Shown in pieces: positions 7,782 through 16,252 of a DNA stretch of 64,000 nt. Under the pieces are notes generated by a model. It did not search any database. It was not told the origin of the DNA and saw only the letters and a program-made list of their open reading frames with translations. Location of the stretch: the NCBI RefSeq assembly GCF_007829815.1, contig NZ_VIWT01000001.1:496001-560000 (forward strand). The letters are read 5' to 3'. The translations under genes were made by a program, and so were the position numbers. This DNA comes from Kitasatospora viridis (GTDB lineage Bacteria; Actinomycetota; Actinomycetes; Streptomycetales; Streptomycetaceae). The first letter of the stretch is position 1, and every line of letters begins with the position of its first letter.

Positions 7782-9302
7782 GTGGAGACGGACAGGTACC
7801 GCGAGCTGGCGGACCGGGCGCGGGCGGGCGATCCGACGGCCCGCCAGGAACTGCTGGGCGATCACCTGCCGCTGGTCTACAACATCGTGGGCCGGGCGCT
7901 GGACGGCCACCCCGACACCGACGACGTGGTGCAGGACACCATGCTGCGCGCGGTGGACGGCCTGCCCGCGCTGCGCGAGCCGGGCTCCTTCCGCAGCTGG
8001 CTGGTGGCGATCGCGATGAACCAGGTCCGCCGGCGCCACCAGGCCCGCCAGGCCGGCCAGCCGGACGGGCTGGACGAGCTCGGCGAACTGCCCGACCCGG
8101 CCGGCGACTTCGCCGAGCTGACCATCGTCCGGCTCGGCCTGTCCGGGCAGCGCCGCGAGGTCGCCGAGGCGACCCGCTGGCTGGACGGGCCGGACCGCGA
8201 GGTGCTGGCCCTGTGGTGGCAGGAGGCGGCCGGGCAGCTGAGCCGGGCCGAGCTGGCGGCGGCGCTGGAGCTCAGCCCGCAGCACGCCGCGGTGCGGGTG
8301 CAGCGGGTCAAGGAGCGCCTGGACGGCGCCCGCACGGTGGTCCGGGCGCTGGCCGCCCGCCCCGGCTGCCCGGTGCTGGCCGAGCTGACGGCGGGTTGGG
8401 ACGGCGCACCGGCGCCGCTGTGGCGCAAGCGGATCACCCGGCACGTGCGGGACTGCGCCGACTGCCAGGAGCCGGCCCGCGGGCTGGTACCCGCCGAGGG
8501 CCTGCTGGCCGGCCTGGCGCTGCTGCTGCCGCCGCCCCACCTGGCAGTGCCGGCGCTGCAGCCGGCCGGCGCGGTCACGGTGGTCGGTGCCGGCCGGCAC
8601 CGTCCCGGGCCGTCCGGCCGGCGGGCCCGGCAGCGCGGCCGGGCGGGGGTGCGCCGACGGCGGATCGCGGTCGCGGCGCTCGGCGCGGTGGTCGCGGTCT
8701 CAGCGGCCGGGCTGCTCTGGGAGGGGCAGTCGGACGGCGGCGCGACGGGCACCCCGCTCGCGGCGGCCGACCCGGCGCCGCCGCAGTCCTCCGCCTCCCC
8801 GGTCCAGGTGGACGCGGCCTCGGTGGCTCCGGCCCCGGCCCCGCCCAGCAGCCCGGCCCCGGCCCCCTCGACCAGCCAGGCGGTGCCGACCCGGCGCGGC
8901 GACGTCTCGGCGACCCAGGCGGACTACGTGCGCCAGGTGCTGGACCTGGTGAACACCCAGCGGGCGCAGGCCGGCTGCGGCCCGCTGGCCACCAACGGAA
9001 AGCTCCAGCTGGCGGCCCAGCGGCAGTCGGACGACATGGCGTCGCGGGGGTTCTTCGACCACACCAACCCGGACGGCGCGGGTCCGCAGCAGCGGATCGA
9101 AGCGGCCGGCTACCAGTGGAGCACCTGGGGCGAGAACATCGCGCGCGGCCAGCGGGACCCGGCGTCGGTGATGGCGAGCTGGATGGACAGTCCGGGCCAC
9201 CGGGCCAACATCCTCAACTGCGACTACCGGGAGCTGGGGGTCGGCGTGCACTTCGGCACCGGCGGGCCGTGGTGGACCCAGGACTTCGGCGCCCCGGCCT
9301 GA
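7782..9302 (+). CDS. ECF-type sigma factor fused to a transmembrane helix and CAP/SCP domain
   Basis: Residues 1-90 are a sigma-70 region 2 (DDVVQDTMLRAVDGLPAL, then FRSWLVAIAMNQVRRR) and about 120-185 resemble region 4 with a helix-turn-helix (LSRAELAAALELSPQHAAV). A Cys-containing anti-sigma-like segment HVRDCADCQEPARG (about 220-235) follows. After a basic stretch, RRRRIAVAALGAVVAVSAAG is one membrane helix (near 290-310), then a Pro/Ala/Ser linker, then a CAP (SCP/PR-1) domain from about 380 to the end with MASRGFFDHTNPDG, WGENIA and SPGHRANIL. The topology would put the sigma part in the cytoplasm and the CAP part outside. One enzyme-like extracellular module on a transcription factor suggests proteolytic release on an envelope signal. 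GTG start. Confidence 0.85.
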   Translation: METDRYRELADRARAGDPTARQELLGDHLPLVYNIVGRALDGHPDTDDVVQDTMLRAVDGLPALREPGSFRSWLVAIAMNQVRRRHQARQAGQPDGLDELGELPDPAGDFAELTIVRLGLSGQRREVAEATRWLDGPDREVLALWWQEAAGQLSRAELAAALELSPQHAAVRVQRVKERLDGARTVVRALAARPGCPVLAELTAGWDGAPAPLWRKRITRHVRDCADCQEPARGLVPAEGLLAGLALLLPPPHLAVPALQPAGAVTVVGAGRHRPGPSGRRARQRGRAGVRRRRIAVAALGAVVAVSAAGLLWEGQSDGGATGTPLAAADPAPPQSSASPVQVDAASVAPAPAPPSSPAPAPSTSQAVPTRRGDVSATQADYVRQVLDLVNTQRAQAGCGPLATNGKLQLAAQRQSDDMASRGFFDHTNPDGAGPQQRIEAAGYQWSTWGENIARGQRDPASVMASWMDSPGHRANILNCDYRELGVGVHFGTGGPWWTQDFGAPA

Positions 9303-9303
9303 C

Positions 9304-9332
9304 GGTCCTGCCCCGCCCGGCGGAGCAGGACC
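9304..9332. terminator. Stem-loop between convergent genes
   Basis: 8-bp inverted repeat GGTCCTGC (9304-9311) and GCAGGACC (9325-9332) with a GC-rich 13-base loop, in the 37-base gap between the sigma-CAP gene and the converging small gene. Probably a bidirectional terminator. Confidence 0.5.
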
Positions 9333-9339
9333 GGGGGCG

Positions 9340-9663
9340 TCAGCGGGCCTGCGCGTCCTCCTGCTCCAGCGCCTGTCGGGCCGCCTCGTACTGCGCTGCC
9401 TGGTATTGGGCCACCTCGGCGCGCCCGAGCGCGAGGTGCGCGGCACAGGCGACGACCACCCAGGCGAGCCCGCCGCTGTGGGTGTAGGCGTGCCCGGCGG
9501 TGTGCAGCTGCTGCTGGTCGGTGCCGCAGTAGAGGCAGGCGTTGGCGTGCAGCTGCTCGCCGCTGACCATCAGCTGCTGGGCGGGCCCGTCGATCGGGTG
9601 GTAGTCGATCGGGATCGGCGGCCGTCCGGCGACGAGTTGGTGGGATGTCAGGTCCGAGGTCAT
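9340..9663 (-). CDS. Small hypothetical protein with CxxC and His-rich segment
   Basis: 107-residue cytoplasmic protein I do not recognise. ATG at 9663 follows GGAGAGG at 5-base spacing, which sets the start against a longer open frame. The N-terminal part is Pro/Ile-rich (RPPIPIDYHPIDGP), the middle contains NACLYCGTD (CxxC) and HTAGHAYTHSGG, which could bind a metal, followed by a short hydrophobic stretch and a C-terminal Gln/Ala/Glu helix. It converges on the sigma-CAP gene. No function is proposed. Confidence 0.65.
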   Translation of the reverse strand: MTSDLTSHQLVAGRPPIPIDYHPIDGPAQQLMVSGEQLHANACLYCGTDQQQLHTAGHAYTHSGGLAWVVVACAAHLALGRAEVAQYQAAQYEAARQALEQEDAQAR

Positions 9664-9808
9664 CGGGTCCTCTCCAGGGTGAGAACTCCAGGGTTCTGGA
9701 CGGTTCGAGCCTCGGTCACCCTGTGTGTCCGCTCGACTCCGCCCATGTGCCCAGACTGGCCCCGCCGGGCCTCCCGCGCACCCCGGACGACCGGATTGGC
9801 CGCGTATT

Positions 9809-9818
9809 TTCAGCTGAA
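9809..9818. promoter_or_regulatory. TTCAGCTGAA palindrome
   Basis: Perfect 10-bp palindrome in the divergent region between the small gene at 9340-9663 and the S9 peptidase. It is identical to the core of the two palindromes at 52570 and 53050. Distance from either start (85-150 bases) makes the role uncertain. Confidence 0.3.
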
Positions 9819-9903
9819 TGACCGTCACCTTCGCGCCGGTCGGCCGATCCGATGATCCTCCTCACCCTTCTGGACGGCCCGGAGCAGGTGACATGGTGTC
9901 AGC

Positions 9904-11991
9904 ATGCCTACGACCATGACCCTTCCCGAGCAGCTGGTCCGCACCCGTCGTTTCACGCTCGGGCGGCCCGAGCAGTTCACCGTCACCCCGGACGGTGCCA
10001 CCCTGCTCTTCGTGCGCACCCGCACCGGCGGCGACCCGGTGGGCTGCCTCTGGGCGCTCGACCTGGCCGAGGGCGCCGAGCGCCTGCTCTGCGACCCGGC
10101 CGAACTGCTCGGCGGCGCCCAGGAGAAGCTGTCCGAAGCCGAGCGGGTGCGCCGGGAGCGGTCCCGGCAGGGCGGCAGCGGCATCGTCGGCTACACCACC
10201 GACCGGGCGGTGACCCTGGTCGTCTTCGCGCTCTCCGGCGAGCTGTGGACGGTGGCCCCCGCCTCCGGCGCCGCCCGCCGACTGCCCGCCGAGGCACCCG
10301 TGGTGGACCCGCGGCCGGACCCGACCGGCCGCCGGATCGCCTACCGCAGCGGCGACACCCTGCGGGTGATCGAGGCCGACGGCACCGGCGACCGCCCGGT
10401 GGCCGTGCCGGACGGCCCCGAGGTCTCCTTCGGCCGCCCCGAGCACGTGGCCGCCGAGTCGATGCACCGCCAGCGCGGCTACTGGTGGGCCCCGGACGGC
10501 GAGCACCTGCTGGTGGCCCGGGTCGACGAGTCCCAGGTGGCGCTCTGGTACCTGGCCGACCCGGCGCAGCCGGCCACCCCGCCCCGGGCCCTGCGCTACC
10601 CGCCGGTCGGCACCGCCAACGCCGAGGTCTCGCTCTGGCTCACCGCGCTGGACGGCACCCGTACCGAAGTGCGCTGGGACCGCGCGGCCTTCGAGTACCT
10701 GACCGCCGCCGGCTGGGACGGGCACGGCCCGTTCGCCGCCGTGCAGAGCCGGGACCAGCGGACCGTGCGGACGCTGGCGATCGACCCGGTCACCGGTGCC
10801 ACCACCGTGCTGGCCGAGCAGCACGACCCGTGCTGGGTGCAGCTGGTCGTCGGCCTGCCCGCGCGGACCGCCGCGGGCCGGCTGCTGGGCTCCGCCGACC
10901 TCGACGGGACCCGGCACCTGACGGCCGCCGGCGAACCGGTCACCGCGCCCGGCGTGCAGCTGCGCCAGGTGCTCGCCGTGGACGGCGAGACCGTCCTCTT
11001 CACCGCCTCCGAGGAGCCCACCGAGGTCCAGCTGTGGAGCTGGGACCCGGAGCACGGCGCCCGCCGACTGACCGACCGACCCGGCGTGCACGACGGCACC
11101 CACCGGGCCGGCACCCTGGTGACCACCGCCCGCTCACTGGACCTGCCGGTCCCCGCCACCCGGGTGCACCGCCCCGGCGCGGCCCCGGTGGAGATCACCT
11201 CGGTCGCCGAGCGGCCGGTGCTGGAGCCCCGGGTCGAGCTGCTCACCGTCGGCCCGCGCGAGCTGCGCGCCCAACTGCTGCTGCCCTCCTGGCACCGGCC
11301 GGGCGACGCCCCGCTGCCGGTGCTGCTCGACCCCTACGCCGGACCGGCGATGCAGCGGGTGCAGAACGACCGGAGCTGGGGAGTGCTGCTCTCCCAGTGG
11401 TTCGCCGAGCAGGGCTTCGCGGTGCTGGTGGCCGACGGGGCCGGCGTCCCCGGGCGCGGGCCGCGCTGGGAGCGCGAGGTGCACGGCGACACCGTCGGCC
11501 CCGCGCTGGACGACCAGGTGGCCGCCCTGCACGGGACCGCCGCGCTGCGCCCGGGCCTGCTCGACCTCGGCCGGGTGGGCATCCGCGGCTGGTCGTTCGG
11601 CGGCACCCTGGCCGCGGCCGCGGTGCTGCGCCGCCCCGACGTCTTCCACGCCGCGGTCTCCGGCGCCCCGGTGGTCGACCAGCGGCTCTACGACACCCAC
11701 TGGCGCGAGCGCTTCCTCGGCCACCCGGCGGAGCACCCCGAGCGCTACGACGCCTGCTCGCTGCTCCCCGACGCGCCGAAGCTGAGCCGCCCGCTGCTGC
11801 TGGTGCACGGCCTGGCCGACGACAACGTGTGGGCGGCCAACACCCTGCGGCTCTCCGCCGAGCTGCTCGCGGCCGGCCGGCCGCACGAGGTGCTGCCGCT
11901 CACCGGCGCCACCCACTCCGCGCTCAGCGCCCCGCTGCTCGACCACCAGGTGGAGTTCCTCCGCCGCCACCTGGGGGTGACCGCCCGCTGA
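9904..11991 (+). CDS. S9 family prolyl peptidase (dipeptidyl peptidase IV-like)
   Basis: Serine peptidase of the prolyl oligopeptidase/DPP-IV family, 695 residues. The first 430 or so residues form the beta-propeller (repeated WAPDGEHLL-like blades), the C-terminal 260 residues an alpha/beta-hydrolase catalytic domain. The nucleophile is Ser564 in GWSFGG, the acid is in HGLADDNVW and the base is His in GATHSAL near the C-terminus. There is no signal peptide, so it should act in the cytoplasm on short proline-containing peptides. It stands alone, with a converging small gene 4 bases after its stop. Confidence 0.9.
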   Translation: MPTTMTLPEQLVRTRRFTLGRPEQFTVTPDGATLLFVRTRTGGDPVGCLWALDLAEGAERLLCDPAELLGGAQEKLSEAERVRRERSRQGGSGIVGYTTDRAVTLVVFALSGELWTVAPASGAARRLPAEAPVVDPRPDPTGRRIAYRSGDTLRVIEADGTGDRPVAVPDGPEVSFGRPEHVAAESMHRQRGYWWAPDGEHLLVARVDESQVALWYLADPAQPATPPRALRYPPVGTANAEVSLWLTALDGTRTEVRWDRAAFEYLTAAGWDGHGPFAAVQSRDQRTVRTLAIDPVTGATTVLAEQHDPCWVQLVVGLPARTAAGRLLGSADLDGTRHLTAAGEPVTAPGVQLRQVLAVDGETVLFTASEEPTEVQLWSWDPEHGARRLTDRPGVHDGTHRAGTLVTTARSLDLPVPATRVHRPGAAPVEITSVAERPVLEPRVELLTVGPRELRAQLLLPSWHRPGDAPLPVLLDPYAGPAMQRVQNDRSWGVLLSQWFAEQGFAVLVADGAGVPGRGPRWEREVHGDTVGPALDDQVAALHGTAALRPGLLDLGRVGIRGWSFGGTLAAAAVLRRPDVFHAAVSGAPVVDQRLYDTHWRERFLGHPAEHPERYDACSLLPDAPKLSRPLLLVHGLADDNVWAANTLRLSAELLAAGRPHEVLPLTGATHSALSAPLLDHQVEFLRRHLGVTAR

Positions 11992-11995
11992 GCCG

Positions 11996-12346
11996 TCAGG
12001 GCTGGACGTCGCTGCGGGCGCAGACCCAGGCCAGCGCGTCGTGCGCGCCGCGGGCGTACTCGCGCTGGGCGGGGTCGACCCGCAGGTCGAGGTGGCGGAC
12101 CTGGGCGGCCTGCTGCTCGGCGGCGAGCTGCGCCGGGCAGGGGCCCTCGGGTCCGCTGGCCACGCTCGCCGTCACCGGGGCGAGCCGGCCGTGGCCGAGC
12201 GCCCAGTGGTAGGCGTCCAGCGAACCGTGGCGGGTGGGTGAGGGTTCGAAGGGGGTCTCGCCGATGTACTCCAGGCGCGCGAGCGCGCTCTCAACCTGCT
12301 CCCGGGATCGCGCCCCGACCCGGGACGTCACTTCGTGGCTGGTCAT
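11996..12346 (-). CDS. Hypothetical protein, 116 aa
   Basis: Unrecognised small soluble protein. It starts at ATG 12346 and stops 4 bases from the converging S9 peptidase. The sequence has an amphipathic N-terminal helix, a central YHWALGHGRLAPVTA segment and a C-terminal DPAQREYARGAHDALAWV that looks helical; no catalytic motif is evident. Codon choice is typical of the neighbours, which supports it being a real gene. Confidence 0.55.
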   Translation of the reverse strand: MTSHEVTSRVGARSREQVESALARLEYIGETPFEPSPTRHGSLDAYHWALGHGRLAPVTASVASGPEGPCPAQLAAEQQAAQVRHLDLRVDPAQREYARGAHDALAWVCARSDVQP

Positions 12347-12508
12347 GTCGGCAGACTAAGCAGCGGCGCCGGGCGGGGCGCACCCGAGACGGCCAAGGGG
12401 GCGAACCACTCAGCGTGCCGGTTCCGGCGTGCGCCGGGCGGGAGTTCTGGCACACACTCGTGAGTGCAAGGACCCATCCGGCCGTGCCCCGACCCACGGA
12501 GGCTTCCC

Positions 12509-12697
12509 ATGTCCGAGCCGAATCCCAGCGAGTCCCCCACTCCCGACCGCCTGCTGCACACCGGAGCCGAGCATCCGGTGGACCCGGAGGACATGGTGCG
12601 CGCCTCCGGTCGGGACGTGACCCCGGAGCGCCTGGAGCGCGCCCGCCAGGCCCTGGAGGAGTACGGGGCGTCGGCCGTGGAGCGCCTGCTGCCCTGA
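12509..12697 (+). CDS. Small hypothetical protein, 62 aa
   Basis: Short acidic soluble protein. ATG at 12509 sits 6-7 bases after ACGGAGG, a clear ribosome-binding site. The sequence is polar: an N-terminal Pro/Ser stretch, then VDPEDMVRASGRDVTPERL and a terminal helix ARQALEEYGASAVERLLP. It resembles small Streptomyces proteins of unknown function; no assignment is made. Confidence 0.6.
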   Translation: MSEPNPSESPTPDRLLHTGAEHPVDPEDMVRASGRDVTPERLERARQALEEYGASAVERLLP

Positions 12698-12772
12698 GCG
12701 CCCGCCGGCACCCCGTTCGAGGTGGCGCCGTCGCCGACCCGGTCGGCGGCGGCGCCGTCGTGGTGCCCGGTG

Positions 12773-13435
12773 TCAGCCGCGGCGGCGGGCCCGGATCACC
12801 CGGCGCAGCACCAGGGCGATCACCAGGGCGGCCGCCACCGCCAGCAGCAGGAGCTGGTAGCGCAGCGCCTGGTGGTAGACCTCGCCGATGTCGCTGCCGG
12901 CCAGGTAGCCGGCCGAGCTCCAGGCGCCGACCCAGAGCACCGCGCCCAGCGTGTTCCAGAGCAGGAAGCGGCGCCAGGGCATCTCGGTGGTGCCGGCGAT
13001 GATGCCGTTGGTCTGGCGCAGCCCGTCGATGAACCGGGCGACCACGACCACCTTGCCGCCGTTGCGGGTGAAGAACTCCTCCGCCTTCTGCTGCCGGGCC
13101 GCGGTCAGGCCGACGTAGCGGCCCCAGCGGTGCACCAGGGCGCGCCCGCCGGAGCGGCCGAGCAGGTAGCCCAGGCTGTCGCCGAGCACCGCGGCGGCCA
13201 GGGCGACGGTCACCACGCCGGCCAACGAGAGCCGCCCGGCGCCCGCGTAGACCGCGGCGAGGATCAGCACGGTCTGGCCCGGGACGGGGAGCGCGGCGTT
13301 GTCGAGCAGGACCAGCAGGCCCACGGCGAGGTAGCCGTAGTGCTCCAGGAAGGGCGCCAGGGCGGCCAGCGGGCCGGGCAGTTCCGGGGTGGTGGCCGGG
13401 GCGGGTGCGGGAGCGGTGGCCAGGGCGGCGGTCAT
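12773..13435 (-). CDS. DedA/SNARE-associated (VTT domain) membrane protein
   Basis: DedA-family polytopic inner-membrane protein of 220 residues; members act in lipid-carrier or phospholipid flipping and membrane potential maintenance. ATG 13435 follows GAGGTG. Seen are the N-terminal re-entrant segment with NAALPVPGQTVL, the GDSLGYLLGRSGG motif, the family signature VVARFIDGLRQTNGIIAG and a terminal hydrophobic helix followed by an Arg-rich tail. It is divergent from the penicillin-binding protein across a 103-base gap, an arrangement consistent with an envelope role. Confidence 0.9.
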   Translation of the reverse strand: MTAALATAPAPAPATTPELPGPLAALAPFLEHYGYLAVGLLVLLDNAALPVPGQTVLILAAVYAGAGRLSLAGVVTVALAAAVLGDSLGYLLGRSGGRALVHRWGRYVGLTAARQQKAEEFFTRNGGKVVVVARFIDGLRQTNGIIAGTTEMPWRRFLLWNTLGAVLWVGAWSSAGYLAGSDIGEVYHQALRYQLLLLAVAAALVIALVLRRVIRARRRG

Positions 13436-13538
13436 GGGGCGCACCTCGCTCTCCGACGGTCCGTAGGCGCACATTGTCGCAGGGCTGTGACAGAGAACGC
13501 GCTCCCTTTGGTCGGTTTCCTCATCTTTTCTGCATAGA

Positions 13539-15599
13539 GTGCGAACCATGTCTTCGCCGCGTATGGGCTCCTTTGCCCGGAAAAGCCGCCTCGCCGCCAA
13601 GTTCCTGGGGGCCAGCGCAGCCGCCGGAGTGCTCACCGCCGGAATCGCCGTACCCGCCGTCGGCGGGCTCGGGCTGACGGCGAAGAACGCCACCGACGAC
13701 TTCCAGAACCTGCCCGACGACTTCATCGCGCCGCCGCTCACCCAGGCGTCGACGATCTACGACGCCTCCGGCAACGTGATCGCCACGGTCTGGGACCGCG
13801 ACCGCACGGTGGTGCCGAGCGACCAGATATCGCCGCTGGTGAAGTCGGCGCTGGTGGACATCGAGGACAACCGGTTCTACCAGCACGGCGCGATCGACCC
13901 CAAGGGCATCCTGCGCGCGGTCGGCAACAACGCGGGCGGCGGCGGCACCCAGGGCGCCTCGACGCTCACCCAGCAGTACGTGAAGAACGTCTTCGTCGAG
14001 GAGGCCGGCGACGACCAGCAGGCCGTGCTGCAGGCCCAGGCCCAGAGCCTGGGGCGCAAGCTCAAGGAGATGAAGTACGCGATCAAGGTCGAGGAGACCC
14101 TGACCAAGGACCAGATCCTCACCAACTACCTGAACATCACCTTCTTCGGTGAGCAGGCGTACGGCATCGAGGCCGCCTCCGAGCGCTACTTCAGCGAGCA
14201 CGCCAAGGACCTCACGCTGCCGCAGGCCGCACTGCTGGCCGGCCTGGTTCAGTCCCCCAGCGGCTACGACCCGGTGGCCAACCCGAAGGCCGCCCAGGAC
14301 CGCCGGGACACCGTGCTGCGGAAGATGGCGCAGTACGGCACGATCAGCCAGGAGCAGGCCGACCAGGCGATCGCCACCCCGGTCCAGCTGAACGTCAGCA
14401 AGCCGCAGCAGGGCTGCATCACCGCCCAGCAGGGCGAGGGCTTCTTCTGCGACTACGTGAAGGACCAGGTGCTCAACGACCCGGCCTTCGGCGCCAACTC
14501 CGCGGCCCGGCAGGCGCTCTGGAAGCGCGGCGGCCTGCAGATCCACACCACCCTGGACCCGAAGGCCCAGACGGCCCTGCAGTCCTCGGTGACCAGCCAC
14601 GTCTACGCCAGCGACAAGGCCGCGACCGCGACGACCGTGGTCCAGCCCGGCACCGGCAAGATCATCGCGATGGGCCAGAGCCGCCCCTACGGCGTGAACG
14701 CCAACCAGACCCAGATCAACTACAACGTCGAGAAGTCGATGGGCGGCGGGATCGGCTTCCCGACCGGCTCGACCTTCAAGCCGATCGTGGCCGCGGCGGC
14801 GCTGGAGTCCGGCATCACGCCCTCCCAGTCGTACGCCTCGCCGTACAGCATGACCTGGCCGACGATGACCGACTGCAGCGGGAACAAGTACTCCGGCGCG
14901 CAGACCGGGACGGTGCACAACGACAGCACCTCGCTGGTCGGCCCGTTCACCATGGGGCCGGCGATGGCCGCCTCGGTGAACACCTACTTCGCCTCGCTGG
15001 AGGGCGACGTCGGCCTCTGCTCGGTGGCCCAGATGGCCAACAAGCTGGGCATCGAGCAGCAGGCCGGCGGCACCCCGCTGGCGGTCACCCCCGCGATGGC
15101 GCTCGGCTCCAACTCGCTGACCCCGCTGGAGATGGCCAACGTCTACGCGACCTTCGCGGCGCACGGCAGCTACTGCACGCCGACCGCGATCGACAGCATG
15201 ACCGGCCCCGACGGCAAGCCGATCAGCGTGCCGCAGAGCCAGTGCACCCAGGCGATGTCGGCGCAGACCGCCGACCAGATCACCACCATGCTGAAGGGTG
15301 TGGTGCAGGACGGTACCGGCTCCCCCGCCGGCCTGACCGACCGGGACAGCGCGGGCAAGACCGGTACCACCAACGACAGCAAGCAGGTCTGGTTCGTCGG
15401 CTACACGCCGGAGCTGTCCGGCGCGACCGTGGTGACCGACACCGACAACCCGAAGCAGCTGGACGGCCAGAGCATCGGCGGCCAGGTGATCGGGCAGGCG
15501 TTCGGCGGCACGCTGGCCGGCCCGATCTGGCGCGACGCGATGACCGGAGCGCTGAAGGGCACCGACCCGACGCCGCTGACCACGGTGCCGCTGCAGTAG
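13539..15599 (+). CDS. Class A penicillin-binding protein (bifunctional transglycosylase/transpeptidase)
   Basis: Peptidoglycan synthase anchored in the membrane. After a basic cytoplasmic tail and an uncleaved membrane segment (about residues 24-48) comes the GT51 glycosyltransferase with IEDNRFYQHGAID, GASTLTQQYVKN and RKLKEMKYAIKVEE. The C-terminal transpeptidase has SxxK in GSTFKPIV, SxN in SVNTYF and KTGTT. 686 residues, shorter than many class A PBPs and without the usual Gly/Pro-rich tail. The start is uncertain: GTG 13539, ATG 13548 and ATG 13563 are all in frame and none has a clear ribosome-binding site. Confidence 0.93.
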   Translation: MRTMSSPRMGSFARKSRLAAKFLGASAAAGVLTAGIAVPAVGGLGLTAKNATDDFQNLPDDFIAPPLTQASTIYDASGNVIATVWDRDRTVVPSDQISPLVKSALVDIEDNRFYQHGAIDPKGILRAVGNNAGGGGTQGASTLTQQYVKNVFVEEAGDDQQAVLQAQAQSLGRKLKEMKYAIKVEETLTKDQILTNYLNITFFGEQAYGIEAASERYFSEHAKDLTLPQAALLAGLVQSPSGYDPVANPKAAQDRRDTVLRKMAQYGTISQEQADQAIATPVQLNVSKPQQGCITAQQGEGFFCDYVKDQVLNDPAFGANSAARQALWKRGGLQIHTTLDPKAQTALQSSVTSHVYASDKAATATTVVQPGTGKIIAMGQSRPYGVNANQTQINYNVEKSMGGGIGFPTGSTFKPIVAAAALESGITPSQSYASPYSMTWPTMTDCSGNKYSGAQTGTVHNDSTSLVGPFTMGPAMAASVNTYFASLEGDVGLCSVAQMANKLGIEQQAGGTPLAVTPAMALGSNSLTPLEMANVYATFAAHGSYCTPTAIDSMTGPDGKPISVPQSQCTQAMSAQTADQITTMLKGVVQDGTGSPAGLTDRDSAGKTGTTNDSKQVWFVGYTPELSGATVVTDTDNPKQLDGQSIGGQVIGQAFGGTLAGPIWRDAMTGALKGTDPTPLTTVPLQ

Positions 15600-15614
15600 C
15601 ACCGACGGTGCGCC

Positions 15615-15647
15615 AGGGCCCCCGGGGATCATCTCCCCGGGGGCCCT
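15615..15647 (+). terminator. Strong stem-loop terminator after the PBP gene
   Basis: Perfect 14-bp inverted repeat (15615-15628 and 15634-15647) with a TCATC loop, 15 bases after the PBP stop. Confidence 0.85.
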
Positions 15648-15668
15648 TCGGCTTGCGGGCGCGGCTCG

Positions 15669-15698
15669 TTGACAGCACATGGGAAGGTGATCCAGGAT
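15669..15698 (+). promoter_or_regulatory. Likely housekeeping promoter for the SCO5389-like gene
   Basis: TTGACA (15669-15674), an 18-base spacer and CAGGAT (15693-15698) give a good match to the principal-sigma consensus. The predicted transcript would start near 15705, about 50 bases before the ATG at 15756. Confidence 0.6.
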
Positions 15699-15705
15699 CA
15701 GTTAC

Positions 15706-15720
15706 TGGAAATGGCTTTCA
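15706..15720. promoter_or_regulatory. Zur-box-like palindrome
   Basis: On the minus strand this reads TGAAAGCCATTTCCA, which agrees at 11 of 15 positions with the actinobacterial zinc-uptake-regulator box TGAAAATGATTTTCA as I recall it. It would overlap the predicted transcription start. The AT-rich stretch is conspicuous in this GC-rich DNA. The match is imperfect, so this is a hypothesis. Confidence 0.3.
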
Positions 15721-15755
15721 TTTTCTCTATCCGTTCCCGGAAGGATCCTGCCCCC

Positions 15756-16145
15756 ATGTCGCTGACCGTCTCCCCCGAACTGCTCGCCCAGGCCGAGGCC
15801 GGCGAGGTCGACCAGGCCGACTTCGTCGCCACGGTGCGCGAGTCGCTGCCCTACGCGTACACGATGGTCGAGCACCTGACCGCCGAACTCGCCGACGGCG
15901 GAGCCCCGTTCGCCGACAACCAGGTCGAGCCGACCGACGCCGAGCGGGCCCAGCTGCTGCGTGCGATGGCCAGCGACTCGATCCGCGGCAGCCTGGAGCG
16001 GCACTTCGGCGTCAAGCTCGCCTTCATGAACTGCCACCGGGTCGCGGTCTTCCCGGTCGGCGCCGAACAGGGCGAGGCCTACCGCCGGTTCACCTCGATG
16101 CGGGCGCAGCTGCTCAACCAGACGCCGGAGCTGCGCAGTTGCTGA
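15756..16145 (+). CDS. SCO5389-like small conserved protein
   Basis: 129-residue cytoplasmic protein that resembles, from memory, the Streptomyces SCO5389 family (start MSLTVSPELL..., then FADNQVEPTDAERAQLLRAM and a C-terminal RHFGVKLAFMNCHRVAVFP). ATG 15756 has GGAAGG about 11 bases upstream; the longer open frame upstream overlaps the promoter. No catalytic motif is known to me. It is a single-gene transcript bounded by a terminator on each side. Confidence 0.75.
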   Translation: MSLTVSPELLAQAEAGEVDQADFVATVRESLPYAYTMVEHLTAELADGGAPFADNQVEPTDAERAQLLRAMASDSIRGSLERHFGVKLAFMNCHRVAVFPVGAEQGEAYRRFTSMRAQLLNQTPELRSC

Positions 16146-16180
16146 CGGGTGGCGCGGGGTGAGCGGTCGGCGCCCACCCC

Positions 16181-16237
16181 AACGCCGCGGGGCCCGGGTG
16201 CCGAGCTGTCAGCTCGGCACCCGGGCCCCGCGGCGTT
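16181..16237. terminator. 27-bp perfect stem-loop between convergent genes
   Basis: Inverted repeat 16181-16207 and 16211-16237, perfect over 27 bp with a GTC loop, between the SCO5389-like gene and the converging acidic repeat protein gene. An exceptionally long bidirectional terminator. Confidence 0.85.
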
Positions 16238-16252
16238 CGATCTGATGCTGCG

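Noticed and set aside
558..15680. Very long minus-strand frames opposite P450s, histidine kinase/sigma factor and the PBP gene
   Set aside because: They are Arg/Gly/His/Gln-rich complements of strongly coding genes, a known effect of high GC third positions, and have no motifs.
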